A stretch of 64,000 nucleotides of DNA from an uncultured Opitutia bacterium (GCA_903855995.1 CAIOAN010000011.1:19896-83895), one strand, 5' to 3'; positions 1 to 9,104 are shown, counted from the stretch's first letter. Translations and numbers: made by a program. Notes: generated by a model from the letters alone, not told the origin.

Positions 1-60
1 CGGCCCCAAGGCCTGATGCTTTTCGCTTTCCCCGCTCCGCCGAGCATGTAACCAGAAGCC

Positions 61-642
61 ATGGCTGAATTCACCATCCGCCCTTACGGCGACCCGATCC
101 TTCGGGCCAAGGGCGACCCTGTGCGGGAATTCGGTCCGGCCCTGCGCTCGCTGGGCGAAGCAATGCTGGGCGCCATGCGCACGGCCAAGGGCATCGGTCT
201 GGCCGCCCCGCAGGTCGGGCTCTCGCTGCAACTTTTCGTCATGAACGTGAAGGACGAAGACTTCCTGCCCGTACTCGACGGCAAGCCCTGCGAACCAGCG
301 GACATCATGCCGATGCTGCTGGCCAACGCGACGGTGACCGTCCCCGCCGGCGAGCCGGAGACCTACACCGAAGGATGCCTCTCCTTTCCTGGCATCACCG
401 GCGACGTCGAACGCGTTGAACGCGCGATCGTGCGCTACCGCGACGCCGAAGGCGCCCCGCATATCCTCGAATGCGAAGGCCTGCTCGCCCGATGCGTGCA
501 GCATGAGCATGACCACTGCCAAGGCGTGCTCTTCATCGATCGCATGACGCGCCCCCACCAATTGCTCACCGCCGCGAAAGTGAAGAAGCTCAAGCGCACG
601 ACGCTCGCGGAGATGAAGGCGGCCCGCAAAACGGGCGCCTGA
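61..642 (+). CDS. def: Peptide deformylase
   Basis: Cytosolic metalloenzyme that removes the formyl group from the starting methionine of new proteins. All three family motifs are visible in the 193-residue product: GIGLAAPQVG (residues 44-53), EGCLS (104-108, with the metal-binding Cys) and HEHDH (148-152, with the two metal-binding His and the catalytic Glu). The third motif continues as CQG where the family usually has LxG, a mild change next to the active site. The length is normal for the family. The ATG at 61 is the only sensible start. It converges with the next gene, and the two stop codons abut with no spacer. Identification is secure. Confidence 0.97.
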   Translation: MAEFTIRPYGDPILRAKGDPVREFGPALRSLGEAMLGAMRTAKGIGLAAPQVGLSLQLFVMNVKDEDFLPVLDGKPCEPADIMPMLLANATVTVPAGEPETYTEGCLSFPGITGDVERVERAIVRYRDAEGAPHILECEGLLARCVQHEHDHCQGVLFIDRMTRPHQLLTAAKVKKLKRTTLAEMKAARKTGA

Positions 643-1833
643 TCACTTCGCGCCCGCGGCCTTGAATCCGAGGGCCAGCCGGCCTACCTCGATCGCACCC
701 GCACCGAGAGGAGTGCTACGCACCTGATAGGAAATGCCCGCGCCGCCGGTGACCGCCTCGACGCCCCACTTGGCCTTGTAGCCTTCGTTGCCCGCGACAC
801 CCGAGCCCGTGGCGGCGATGAAATAGGAGGCGGCACCAATGCCCACGCTGGTCTGCGTGACGCAGAGATGCGTGAGCAAGGCAGCGCCCAGCGGATCGCT
901 CTGCGCGTCGTAGCCAAGGATCCATTCACCGCTCTGGCCCAGGCGAGGAATGAAGTTCCGGGCGTCGTTCAGTGTGAAATTACAAACCACCGCCGACGCT
1001 CCGGCCGCAGGCGGCGCGGTCGTCACAAAGGCGGCCTCCGAGGCGATGACCTTCATCGAATAGGCATCTGCCATCCGGATGAACATCAGCCCATAGGTGT
1101 CATCGGCGGCGATCGAATAGAACTCTCCCCACACGAGGGCAATCTGATTGGCCGAGACCGGCGCGGCGACCTCGCGCGAGAACGTCGGGCGCTCCTTGGC
1201 GGACGGCAAAGAATAACGGTAACCCGTGGACGGAGCCGACGCCAAGACATTGGCCTCGCTCAGCTTCATCCCGCCGCGGATGTCTTCCGTAAAGGCCACG
1301 GGGCGGGAAATCTTCCGCTCGGAGGAGACGCTCACCGCGCCGATGACGTGCACATGCTGGAAGCCTAGTCCGCGGGCCTGAGCTTCCAGTCTCTTCGCTG
1401 ACTGCGCGATCGCCGGAGCCCAACCCTTCTGGACGAGGTCGACGGAGAAGGAAATCGGCTTGAGGCTTTCGGCGGCGCGCACGGCCGCAGCCAAACGCAG
1501 ACGCACCAATGAGGGCGCGGCTTGTTGAATCTGGGCGGTCCCTTCATCGATGATCTTCTGGGCGCGAAGTTTGATCTGCTCCGGAGTTTCCGTGAGGCCG
1601 CCGACCTTGGGCGCCTTACTGCCGGCTGCCGCCGCGAGGCTGGTCGCCATAATGCTATTACCCTGCTTGGCGCGAAGCTCACCTTGCTGCGTCAGACGCA
1701 GAGCGTTGTTCCACTCGACGGCCTCTCCTGGCTTTAGGTAGCGCACGACCTCCGCGTCCGGCACCGGCGGGGGCGGCGGAGGCGCGACCTCACCGGCGGC
1801 GAGAATGAACAGCGAGGCGAGGAGGGCGTACAT
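643..1833 (-). CDS. Hypothetical exported protein with proline-rich N-terminus
   Basis: Unrecognised 396-residue protein. It begins with a short hydrophobic signal-like segment (residues 1-14), followed by a run of prolines (about 18-24), so the mature protein is probably secreted or periplasmic. Residues 60-140 are Ala/Gln/Lys-rich and probably helical. The C-terminal half contains glycine- and alanine-rich hydrophobic stretches. No catalytic motif was seen. The ATG at 1833 places the signal segment at the very start. The HPr gene lies 5 bp upstream on the same strand, so the two are likely cotranscribed. That does not show a phosphotransferase role for this protein. Confidence 0.75.
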   Translation of the reverse strand: MYALLASLFILAAGEVAPPPPPPVPDAEVVRYLKPGEAVEWNNALRLTQQGELRAKQGNSIMATSLAAAAGSKAPKVGGLTETPEQIKLRAQKIIDEGTAQIQQAAPSLVRLRLAAAVRAAESLKPISFSVDLVQKGWAPAIAQSAKRLEAQARGLGFQHVHVIGAVSVSSERKISRPVAFTEDIRGGMKLSEANVLASAPSTGYRYSLPSAKERPTFSREVAAPVSANQIALVWGEFYSIAADDTYGLMFIRMADAYSMKVIASEAAFVTTAPPAAGASAVVCNFTLNDARNFIPRLGQSGEWILGYDAQSDPLGAALLTHLCVTQTSVGIGAASYFIAATGSGVAGNEGYKAKWGVEAVTGGAGISYQVRSTPLGAGAIEVGRLALGFKAAGAK

Positions 1834-1838
1834 GGCGT

Positions 1839-2126
1839 TCAGGATTCGTCAAACTTGCGGGTGAACAAAGCATCCATTTCGCCCAGGAGCGCGGCGGCAT
1901 CCTTGCCCCGGACGGAGAAGCGGAGAATCGAGCCCTGTCCGGCGGCGAGCATCATGAGCCCCATGATGCTCTTGCCGTTGACCGACTCCTCATCCTTTGA
2001 GACGGTGATATCGACATCCGGATAGCGGTTGGCCAGACGGACGATCTGAGCCGCCGGGCGGGTGTGGATGCCCATGCGGTTCTGGACGGTGAATTCTCGG
2101 GCCAAAGCCTCGTGGGTCTCTTCCAT
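1839..2126 (-). CDS. HPr family phosphocarrier protein
   Basis: Small (95-residue) HPr-type protein. It carries the phosphoacceptor motif GIHTRPA, with the active His at residue 21, and the regulatory-serine region NGKSIMG, with Ser53 matching HPr Ser46. In phosphotransferase systems HPr relays phosphate from enzyme I to sugar permeases. In organisms without full permeases it often serves a regulatory nitrogen- or carbon-type PTS. No enzyme I, HPr kinase or EII gene is nearby, so the role here is open. The reading frame extends further upstream, but the family homology begins at the ATG at 2126, which I take as the start. The pdh operon diverges from it. Confidence 0.9.
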   Translation of the reverse strand: MEETHEALAREFTVQNRMGIHTRPAAQIVRLANRYPDVDITVSKDEESVNGKSIMGLMMLAAGQGSILRFSVRGKDAAALLGEMDALFTRKFDES

Positions 2127-2268
2127 ATAAAGGGGTCTATCCGGTGACGGACACAGGATAGACAAAAAGGGAGGGGGGCGGCAAGGCGGGTCAAGGCAAA
2201 TTGAGCCCAAGGGAGGGGACGCTTGACCTTCCCTGCTAGACCTCTCCAATCAAACCAAACGAACTACC

Positions 2269-3375
2269 GTGGCCAAGCCCGCTGTCCTTACCCATCCGGA
2301 ATCCCTGAAGCGCCCCGCTGGCCCTTCGGACTACGCCAAAGATCCCGTCAACGCGGCCATGTCAAAGGCCGACAAACTCGCCCTTTACACCAAAATGGCT
2401 CGTATCCGCCATTTCGAGCAACGCTGCATCCGAATCTACCAGCAGGGTAAGATCGGGGGCTTTCTTCACCTTTATGTCGGCCAGGAGGCCGTCGCCGCTG
2501 GGACTATCTCCCTGTTGGGCAAACATGATCATATCATCACCGGTTACCGCGACCACGGCCACGGCCTGATGGTCGGCATGGGCATGAATGAGTGTATGGC
2601 CGAGCTGACGGGGCGCGTGACCGGCTGCTCCCAAGGCAAAGGAGGCTCGATGCACTATTTCGCCCCCGACAAGAACTATTGGGGTGGCCACGGCATCGTC
2701 GGCGGCCAAGCCCCCCTCGGAACCGGACTCGCCTACGCCGTCAAATACATGGGCCTCAAGGGCAGCTGTCTCGCCTACATGGGAGACGGTGCCGTCAACC
2801 AAGGCGCCGTCCATGAAGCCTACAACCTCGCCTCGCTCTGGGATCTCCCCGTCATCTTCGTCGTCGAAAACAACGGCTATTCGATGGGCACCTCCCAGGA
2901 GCGCTCCACCGCCCACCCGGGCTGCCTAGCCAAGCGTGCCGAAGGCTACAACATGGCCTGGGATGTCGTCAACGGCCACGACGTCTATGAAGTCCGCGCC
3001 AAGACCGCCGTAGCCCTGAAGCGCGCCCACGAAGAATCCAAGCCTACCGTCCTGGAGATTTTCACCTACCGCTACTTCGGCCACTCGATGGCCGACCCGG
3101 ACAAGACCTACCGCGATAAGGAAGAAATCAAGGAATACCGCGATAAGAAGGACCCCGTGCTCCTCTTCGAGCAGGAACTCCTTCGCGAGAAGGTGCTGAC
3201 GCCAGAACTCTCCCAGAAGATCAACGAGGAAGCCATGGCCGAAGCCGACAAGGCCGCCGTCTTCGCCGATGAATCACCCGACCCCACGGTCGCCGACATC
3301 ACAAAGCACATCTACTGGGAAGAAGACAACCGCGGGCCGAAGACCACCAGTCGCGGTACCATCATCTTCGAATAA
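2269..3375 (+). CDS. pdhA: Pyruvate dehydrogenase E1 component, alpha subunit
   Basis: Thiamine-diphosphate-dependent subunit that decarboxylates pyruvate and passes the acetyl group to the lipoyl arm of E2. The thiamine-binding signature is visible, GDG at residues 172-174 ending in NN at 201-202, along with the phosphorylation-loop-like segment around RSTAH. At 368 residues it is slightly longer than bacterial homologues because of a roughly 30-residue N-terminal extension. The start is GTG at 2269 with no clear ribosome-binding site; the ATG at 2359 is an alternative that would remove the extension. It opens the three-gene operon pdhA-pdhB-pdhC, with 21 bp to the next gene. The E3 gene is not in the window. 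Confidence 0.96.
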   Translation: MAKPAVLTHPESLKRPAGPSDYAKDPVNAAMSKADKLALYTKMARIRHFEQRCIRIYQQGKIGGFLHLYVGQEAVAAGTISLLGKHDHIITGYRDHGHGLMVGMGMNECMAELTGRVTGCSQGKGGSMHYFAPDKNYWGGHGIVGGQAPLGTGLAYAVKYMGLKGSCLAYMGDGAVNQGAVHEAYNLASLWDLPVIFVVENNGYSMGTSQERSTAHPGCLAKRAEGYNMAWDVVNGHDVYEVRAKTAVALKRAHEESKPTVLEIFTYRYFGHSMADPDKTYRDKEEIKEYRDKKDPVLLFEQELLREKVLTPELSQKINEEAMAEADKAAVFADESPDPTVADITKHIYWEEDNRGPKTTSRGTIIFE

Positions 3376-3396
3376 ACCCTCTTCGCACACACTTTC

Positions 3397-4374
3397 ATGG
3401 CTGTCATTTCCTACCGCGAGGCGCTGCGCGCCGCGATGCGCGAAGAACTCAAACGCGACGACAAGGTCGTCATCATGGGCGAAGAAGTCGCCCAGTTCAA
3501 CGGCGCCTATAAGGTGACCGAGGGCCTCCTCAAGGAGTTCGGCCCGAAGCGCATCGTCGATACCCCGATCTCCGAAGCGGGCTTCATCGGCCTCGGCATC
3601 GGCGCCTCGATGCTCGGCATCCGTCCCGTGATGGAGCTGATGTTCTGGTCCTTCTCGTATGTCGCCTTCGACCAAATCGTGAACAACGCCGGCAACATCC
3701 GCTACATGTCTGGCGGCCTCATTAACTGCCCAATCGTCATCCGCGGTCCGGCTAACGGCGGCACCAACGTCGGCGCCACCCACTCACACACGCCCGAGGC
3801 CATCCTCGCCTCCCACCCCGGCATTAAGGTCGTCTGCCCGGCCACCCCCTATGACGCCAAAGGCCTGATGAAGGCCGCCATCCGCGACAACGACCCGGTG
3901 TACGTGATGGAGAATACGATTCTTTATAACGATAAGGGCGAAGTGCCGGATGAAGACTATATCGTGCCACTCGGCGTCGCCGACGTGAAGCGCGTGGGCA
4001 CTGACCTCACGATCGTCGCCCACGGGCGCGCGGTGATCACGAGCCTGAAGGCCGCCGAGATTCTTGAGAAGGAGCACGGCGTCAGCGTCGAGGTCGTCGA
4101 CCTCCGCTCCATCCGCCCGCTCGACGAGGAGACTATCCTCACCTCCGTCCGCAAGACGCACCGCGCCCTGCTGGTCGAAGAGAACAAGCCCTTTTGTGGC
4201 GTCGACGCCCAAGTGGCCTACCTCATCCAGTCGAAGGCGTTCGACGAACTCGACGCCCCGATTCACCGCGTGTCCTCCATCGATGCTCCGCAGATCTACT
4301 GCAAACGCATGGAAGACCTGCAGATGCCTAACGTCGAACGCGTCGTCGCCGAAGCACTCAAGGTCCTCGCCTAA
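3397..4374 (+). CDS. pdhB: Pyruvate dehydrogenase E1 component, beta subunit
   Basis: The 325-residue beta partner of the alpha2-beta2 pyruvate dehydrogenase E1. It supplies part of the thiamine pyrophosphate site and the contact to the E2 core. It has the transketolase pyrimidine-binding fold, with the conserved segment MGEEVAQFNGAYKVT near the N-terminus and the C-terminal transketolase domain (VVDLRSIRPLDEETI). Length and order match alpha/beta-type complexes. It sits 21 bp after pdhA and 18 bp before pdhC, so one transcript is likely. A branched-chain 2-oxoacid dehydrogenase is the only close alternative. Sequence resemblance and the single-lipoyl E2 favour pyruvate. Confidence 0.96.
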   Translation: MAVISYREALRAAMREELKRDDKVVIMGEEVAQFNGAYKVTEGLLKEFGPKRIVDTPISEAGFIGLGIGASMLGIRPVMELMFWSFSYVAFDQIVNNAGNIRYMSGGLINCPIVIRGPANGGTNVGATHSHTPEAILASHPGIKVVCPATPYDAKGLMKAAIRDNDPVYVMENTILYNDKGEVPDEDYIVPLGVADVKRVGTDLTIVAHGRAVITSLKAAEILEKEHGVSVEVVDLRSIRPLDEETILTSVRKTHRALLVEENKPFCGVDAQVAYLIQSKAFDELDAPIHRVSSIDAPQIYCKRMEDLQMPNVERVVAEALKVLA

Positions 4375-4392
4375 TCCCCACTCTCAAATCCG

Positions 4393-5676
4393 ATGGCTGA
4401 AATTATCGATATGCCGAAGCTCTCCGACACGATGTCGGTGGGGACTTTGGTGAAATGGAACATCAAGGAAGGCCAAGTAGTGGCCTTCGGCGACATCTTG
4501 GCTGAAGTCGAAACCGACAAGGCGACGATGGAACTCTCCTGCACGGTGCCCGGCACGATCCTCAAGATCTACGCCCCGTCCGGCACGCAGCTGCCTGTCG
4601 GCGCACCGATTTGCGCCATCGGCAAGAAGGGCGAAGCCGCCCCTGAGCCCTCCGCTGCCCCCGCCCCCAAGGCTCCCGCGACCGCCGTCCCGGCGATCCC
4701 CGAGAAGACCGACGTGAGCTGCGTGCCGGCCGCTCCCGCATCCTCCGGCGCACCGTCCGCTCAGTCCGATGCTTCGCGCACCAAGGCTTCACCTTACGCC
4801 AAGCGCATGGCTGAAAAAGCCGCCCTCAATGTCGCCACCCTCGCCGGCTCCGGCCCCGGTGGCCGCGTCGTCGGTCGTGATGTTGCGGCGGCCGCTTCGG
4901 CCCCTGTCGCTTCCGCTCCGTCCGGCCCGATCAATGTCGCCGTGGCTCCGCCCGCCGACGGCAAAGGCATCCAGCCCGACGCCGACGTCCCGGTGGGCGG
5001 CATGCGCCAGACGATCGCCCGTCGCCTCCTGGAGTCAAAGATCACGGTGCCGCATTTCTACCTGGAAGTCGAAGTCGACGCCGCACCGCTCATGGCCATG
5101 CGCGAATCGCTGAACAAGCGGCTCGCCGAAGCCGGCGGCGAAGGTGCGATCAAGCTCTCGGTGAATGACTTCATCCTGAAAGCCTCCGCCGAGGCTCTCC
5201 GCCGCGTCCCCGCGGTCAACGCTTCCTGGGCCGGCACAAGTATCCGCACCCACGGCGCCGTCCATCTCTCCTTCGGAGTCGCCCTCGAAGACGGCCTGGT
5301 CACCCCGGTGATCCGCGACGCCCACGCGAAGACGCTCAAGGATATCGCCGTTGAAGCGAAAGCCCTCATCGGTAAGGCCCGCGCGAAGAAACTCACGCCG
5401 AACGAAATGTCGGGCTCCACCTTCACGGTCACCAATCTGGGCATGTACGGGGTCACGGGCTTTTTCGGCATCATCAATGTGCCGAACGCCGCGATTCTTT
5501 CCGTCGGCGCGACCATCAAGAAGCCGGTCGTCGACGCGCATGACCGCCTGGTGATCGGCCACCGCATGGTGATCGGCCTCTCGGGCGACCACCGCGTGGT
5601 CGACGGTGCCAATGCCGCTCAGTTCCTCCAGGCGCTCAAACAGCTCCTCGAAGAACCCGCCTTGATGCTGATCTAA
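4393..5676 (+). CDS. pdhC: Pyruvate dehydrogenase E2, dihydrolipoamide acetyltransferase
   Basis: Core acetyltransferase of the pyruvate dehydrogenase complex (427 residues). The order is one lipoyl domain (residues 1-75, lipoylated Lys43 in ETDKATMEL), an Ala/Pro-rich flexible linker (about 78-125), a peripheral-subunit-binding domain (about 128-165, ending GPGGRVVGRDV), a second linker, and the catalytic domain with the active-site motif HRVVDG (His400, Asp404). It is the last gene of the pdh operon and is followed by a strong terminator. Only one lipoyl domain is present, as in many Gram-negative and mitochondrial-type complexes. Confidence 0.96.
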   Translation: MAEIIDMPKLSDTMSVGTLVKWNIKEGQVVAFGDILAEVETDKATMELSCTVPGTILKIYAPSGTQLPVGAPICAIGKKGEAAPEPSAAPAPKAPATAVPAIPEKTDVSCVPAAPASSGAPSAQSDASRTKASPYAKRMAEKAALNVATLAGSGPGGRVVGRDVAAAASAPVASAPSGPINVAVAPPADGKGIQPDADVPVGGMRQTIARRLLESKITVPHFYLEVEVDAAPLMAMRESLNKRLAEAGGEGAIKLSVNDFILKASAEALRRVPAVNASWAGTSIRTHGAVHLSFGVALEDGLVTPVIRDAHAKTLKDIAVEAKALIGKARAKKLTPNEMSGSTFTVTNLGMYGVTGFFGIINVPNAAILSVGATIKKPVVDAHDRLVIGHRMVIGLSGDHRVVDGANAAQFLQALKQLLEEPALMLI

Positions 5677-5697
5677 GCGGAACGAAAACTTCCCTGC

Positions 5698-5729
5698 AAA
5701 CCCGGGTCCGCGAGGCATCCGGGTTTTTT
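5698..5729 (+). terminator. Rho-independent terminator of the pdh operon
   Basis: Inverted repeat AACCCGG / CCGGGTT with a 13-base loop, continuing into a run of T on the + strand, 22 bp after the pdhC stop codon. Confidence 0.85.
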
Positions 5730-5735
5730 GTGCCT

Positions 5736-6431
5736 TTAGAAAGTGCGCACCGAAGATAAGCCGCCGTCCACATGGAGCACCTGCCCGGTCATGAAACGTG
5801 CGTGGCCGGAAAGCAGGTGCGTGACGAGCGTGGCGATATCCTCCGAACGCCCGACCTGCTGGAGCGGGTGACGTTTCGCGGCGGCTTCCTTCTTGAGTTC
5901 AGAATTCAATAGCGCGCCGGCCAGCGGGGTATCGGTGAGCGAAGGCGCGATGACGTTAACGCGGATCGCGGGCGCCCATTCGGCGGCGAGGCTCTTCGCA
6001 AGCGCTTCAACGGCCCCCTTGGCCGCGGCGATGCTGGCGTGCATGGGCATGCCCTGTGCGACGGCGACGGTAGAGAAGAGCACGACCGACGCGCTCCCCG
6101 ATGCCTTGAGCGACGGGAGCGCGGACTGGAGTGCGGCGATGGCCCCGAAGAGATTCACCTGTAGGTCGCGCTGAAAATCCTCCGGGGTCAGGCGATGGAA
6201 AGGCTTGAGCGAGATGGATCCCGGAAAATAGACGAATCCGTCCAAGCGCTCGGGCCAAGTCAACGGCCCCGGGGCGGCCGCCTCGAAAGGCTGGGCGATG
6301 ATTCCGAGGTCGGCGAGTTTCTCCGGCGCACGACAGGCGGCGTGAATGAGATGCCCGTCGGCCTGGAGTTGTGCAACGGTCGCGCGGCCGATACCGGAAG
6401 TTCCGCCGATGATTGCGATATGTTTAGACAT
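5736..6431 (-). CDS. SDR family oxidoreductase with atypical active site
   Basis: Short-chain dehydrogenase/reductase of 231 residues with the N-terminal cofactor motif GGTSGIGRAT (residues 8-17) and the C-terminal segment TGQVLHVDGG typical of classical SDRs. The usual YxxxK catalytic pair reads SIAAAK: the lysine is kept, but the tyrosine position is isoleucine (codon ATC). The protein may therefore use another residue, be a binding protein, or belong to an SDR branch with this motif. The substrate cannot be told. It converges with the pdh operon and shares the short gap containing the pdh terminator. Confidence 0.9.
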   Translation of the reverse strand: MSKHIAIIGGTSGIGRATVAQLQADGHLIHAACRAPEKLADLGIIAQPFEAAAPGPLTWPERLDGFVYFPGSISLKPFHRLTPEDFQRDLQVNLFGAIAALQSALPSLKASGSASVVLFSTVAVAQGMPMHASIAAAKGAVEALAKSLAAEWAPAIRVNVIAPSLTDTPLAGALLNSELKKEAAAKRHPLQQVGRSEDIATLVTHLLSGHARFMTGQVLHVDGGLSSVRTF

Positions 6432-6491
6432 ACCCTGAAGGTTATCGGGCCGAACTGATGGTCAAACGCTCCGCCACTTTTTACGGGCATG

Positions 6492-6519
6492 AAAAAGGCC
6501 GGAGGCGAACCTCCAGCCT
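6492..6519 (-). terminator. Rho-independent terminator of the ThuA gene cluster
   Basis: Read on the minus strand: AGGCTGGAGG, a TTCG loop, CCTCCGGCCT, then a run of T. The stem is 10 bp with one mismatch and lies just after the stop codon of the ThuA-domain gene. Confidence 0.8.
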
Positions 6520-6542
6520 GATCAAAACACCCTATCGCTCGC

Positions 6543-7517
6543 TTACTTCTTCTCGGCGGGCTTAGCCGGCGCCTTGCGCGGGGTCTTCTTATCCAGGTTC
6601 GCCTTGAGTTCTTCTTCCGAGAACTTCGTGGCGATACCAGCGGCAGGAACTTCGGCCTTCGCAGTCCAGACGATCGCATTCAACACGAGCATGCGCTGGC
6701 TGTCGATGGACCAACCGGCGTGATAATGGCCGCCACAGAAACCGAAGCCGCGGCCGCCATCCTTGCGGCTCACCGCCCAAGCGACGACCGCCGGCTGCTT
6801 CTCCTCGACCATCTTGCGGACGTCAGGGTTGCCTTCGTGGGCGCCATCCTTGCGGCTCATCGTGGTGGCCGGAGCGATGGCCTGAAGCACGGGCGTGACG
6901 CCTTCCATGTTGTCACGGAAACGCATGTTGAAGTACCACTCGTCGCTCGAGCCAAAAGGCTTCACGCCTCGGCTGACCGGGTGATCGGGCAGCGACTTGA
7001 AGTCGGCATCCCAGTGAGGATTCACAGAGTAGAAGGACTCGAAGTATCCGCCGAGCCAATCCTTGAACTCGAGGGCGCCCTTGCCCTTGGAGGAGCGGCC
7101 AGCAGGAGGCGGGCTCACAGGCTTACCATCCACACTCAACCAGCCAGCGCTCTCGTAGGCAGGCTCCACGGCGTAGTGCAAACAGACGAAGCCACAACCA
7201 GCGGCCATCTTCTTGGCAAGCTGATCGAGGTGGGGAATCGCCGGGTGGCCGTTACCGCCGTCGGAGTAGATCACGATCGTATCGGCTTTGGCGACGCGCT
7301 CGTCGGAGGGCCATTCGCCATTGAGGGCGACGTCGACATTCACGAGGTCGGCCGCACCCTGCTTCAGGCCGGAGGCGAGGAGCTGGATGCCAGCGTTATG
7401 CTCGTGCTCACCCGGGCCGTGGCTCGGCTTACCGGCGATGAGGAGGACGTTCTTCTTGTCCGCGGCCGAGACGAACGCGGCCGAGAGCAGAAGGAGACTA
7501 AGAAAAGAATTCTTCAT
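6543..7517 (-). CDS. ThuA domain-containing exported protein
   Basis: A 324-residue protein with an N-terminal signal peptide (about residues 1-18, ending FVSAA) and a ThuA-like glutamine-amidotransferase fold. The family start LLIAGKPSHGPGEHEHNAG is present, followed by the AxxIVIYSDGG, FVCLHYAVEP and GFGFCGGHYH segments. ThuA was named for trehalose utilisation in rhizobia. In planctomycetes and verrucomicrobia these proteins are usually periplasmic and linked to sugar turnover, with no settled reaction. A Lys/Pro/Ala-rich tail (about 295-324) looks disordered. The DUF1080 gene lies 4 bp upstream on the same strand, supporting a joint operon and a carbohydrate role. Confidence 0.9.
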   Translation of the reverse strand: MKNSFLSLLLLSAAFVSAADKKNVLLIAGKPSHGPGEHEHNAGIQLLASGLKQGAADLVNVDVALNGEWPSDERVAKADTIVIYSDGGNGHPAIPHLDQLAKKMAAGCGFVCLHYAVEPAYESAGWLSVDGKPVSPPPAGRSSKGKGALEFKDWLGGYFESFYSVNPHWDADFKSLPDHPVSRGVKPFGSSDEWYFNMRFRDNMEGVTPVLQAIAPATTMSRKDGAHEGNPDVRKMVEEKQPAVVAWAVSRKDGGRGFGFCGGHYHAGWSIDSQRMLVLNAIVWTAKAEVPAAGIATKFSEEELKANLDKKTPRKAPAKPAEKK

Positions 7518-7521
7518 GGGG

Positions 7522-8229
7522 TTACTTAACTTCCTTGAGGATGATGTCCTTAAACTGGACGGTCATCGCGGTCCCGGCGTGGAGCTGGAGAGCGAGGACG
7601 CCTTTCTTGGCGCCGATGGCGGTCTCGTCGGTCACGTCGATGGTCTGCATGCCATTGATGAAGTGCTGCAGGTGGCCTCCCTTGGCGACGATGCGGTATT
7701 CATTCCAGTCGGCCGGTTTGATCTTGGCCTGGATATCCTCGGACTTGCCGAGCGAACCGGTGACCTCGAGCTTGGGGTGCTTCTCGTCCTTGCCCTCATG
7801 GACGATGACCTTTTCACCACGCTTGGCGAGGATGCCGCGACCCTTCTCTTCGTAAAGAATACCCGAGTAGGTTTTGCCGCATTCGAAGTCGGCCTGGTAG
7901 CCAGCGACGACGAACTTTGCTTCGTCGACGACTTTGCTGCGATACTGGACGCCGGAATTACCGAACTTGTCGGACTTACCATCGAGATCAACGATCTTAT
8001 ACTGGAAGGTCAGTTCGAAGTCGGCGACTTCACCATCCCAGACGAGGAACGTGTTGCCCTTGGTCGGCTTGGCGGCGGTCGTCTGACCAGTGATGACGCC
8101 GTCCTTGACGGACCAGAAGTCCAGGCCCTTCCAGCCGGTCAGGTCTTTGCCGTTGAAGAGGTTCTTGTCCTCGGCGGAAACCGTCGCGCAGAGCGCGGCG
8201 AAAGCGAGGAAGGGGGTCAGGAGCTTCAT
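7522..8229 (-). CDS. DUF1080 (3-keto-disaccharide hydrolase-like) secreted protein
   Basis: A 235-residue protein with a signal peptide (residues 1-19) followed by the typical DUF1080 opening LFNGKDLTGWKG and a concanavalin-like beta-sandwich. Members of this family include enzymes that split 3-keto-glycosides, and many are found in PVC bacteria beside ThuA, sugar isomerases and Gfo/Idh oxidoreductases. A role in processing an oxidised sugar outside the cytoplasm is therefore reasonable, but it is inferred from family and neighbours. It lies 4 bp from the ThuA gene and 20 bp from the isomerase gene. Confidence 0.9.
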   Translation of the reverse strand: MKLLTPFLAFAALCATVSAEDKNLFNGKDLTGWKGLDFWSVKDGVITGQTTAAKPTKGNTFLVWDGEVADFELTFQYKIVDLDGKSDKFGNSGVQYRSKVVDEAKFVVAGYQADFECGKTYSGILYEEKGRGILAKRGEKVIVHEGKDEKHPKLEVTGSLGKSEDIQAKIKPADWNEYRIVAKGGHLQHFINGMQTIDVTDETAIGAKKGVLALQLHAGTAMTVQFKDIILKEVK

Positions 8230-8249
8230 ATTTTGTTGGGGGTAAGGGA

Positions 8250-9104
8250 TTACTTCTGCTTGCCGAAGAAGCGGTTCAGATTCTTCAGGCCCTTGACAGC
8301 GATGTCATCGCGGTGCGGCTCCATCTTGCGCCAAATGGCGGCGGCCCGGGCGATGACCTTCACGTCCGTCGTGAAGGACTCGATGACGATGTCGTGCTTG
8401 TAGCCGATTTTCTTGAGGGCACCGACAATCGGCTTCCAATCCAGGGAGTCTCCGCCGGGGGTGCCGCGGTCGGTACCGCAGGCATGGAAGTGACCGAGGT
8501 GCTTGCCGGCCTTGAGGATGGCGGCGGCCTGATTCTTCTCCTCGATGTTCATATGGAACGTGTCGAGGTGTAGCTTCACGTTGGGCAGGTTGATCGCTTT
8601 GACAAGGCGGAGGCCCTGGTCGCAGGTGTTAAGGAAGTCGGTCTCGAAGCGGTTCAGCGGCTCGATGTCGAGCTCGATGCCTTTCTGTTGAGCGTACTTG
8701 CCGATGGCCTTGAGATTCTTGACGACCATCTTGAAATGCAATGCCTTGGTCTTGTCGTCATGCGCGCCGATCAGGCCGACGACGGAGTAGAGCGGGCCGA
8801 TGAGGCGGGGGCAGCCCATGACGGCGGCCTGGTCGATGAGCGCCATGATATACTTACGACCGGCGGCCTGGTCCTGAGCGCTGCCGCGAAGGTCGCGACC
8901 GGGGCCCATGCAGGCGCAGATGGATCCGATGGCGATGCCCGCCTTGGCGGCGGCGGCCTTCAGCACCTTCGGGTCGGTATGGGAAGGATCCTCAATCGGG
9001 ATCTCGACGGTGTGGAAGCCCCACTTCTTGAGCTTCTTGAACATGGAGACGCTCTCGTTGGTGAACGGGGAGGCATAGAGGAAGGTATTGAGGCCGAAAC
9101 GCAT
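8250..9104 (-). CDS. Sugar phosphate isomerase/epimerase family TIM-barrel protein
   Basis: A 284-residue xylose-isomerase-like TIM barrel without a signal peptide, so cytosolic. Conserved metal- and substrate-site segments are visible: VEIPIEDP (about 36-43), the ELDIEPLNRFETDFLNT region (about 142-158, with the Glu typical of ketose 3-epimerases), KLHLDTFHMNIEE (about 175-187), GHFHACGTDRG and VIESFT. The pattern resembles D-tagatose/D-psicose 3-epimerases, which interconvert free ketoses using a divalent metal. It is the second upstream gene of the leftward cluster with DUF1080 and ThuA, consistent with using a sugar released outside the cell. Confidence 0.88.
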   Translation of the reverse strand: MRFGLNTFLYASPFTNESVSMFKKLKKWGFHTVEIPIEDPSHTDPKVLKAAAAKAGIAIGSICACMGPGRDLRGSAQDQAAGRKYIMALIDQAAVMGCPRLIGPLYSVVGLIGAHDDKTKALHFKMVVKNLKAIGKYAQQKGIELDIEPLNRFETDFLNTCDQGLRLVKAINLPNVKLHLDTFHMNIEEKNQAAAILKAGKHLGHFHACGTDRGTPGGDSLDWKPIVGALKKIGYKHDIVIESFTTDVKVIARAAAIWRKMEPHRDDIAVKGLKNLNRFFGKQK

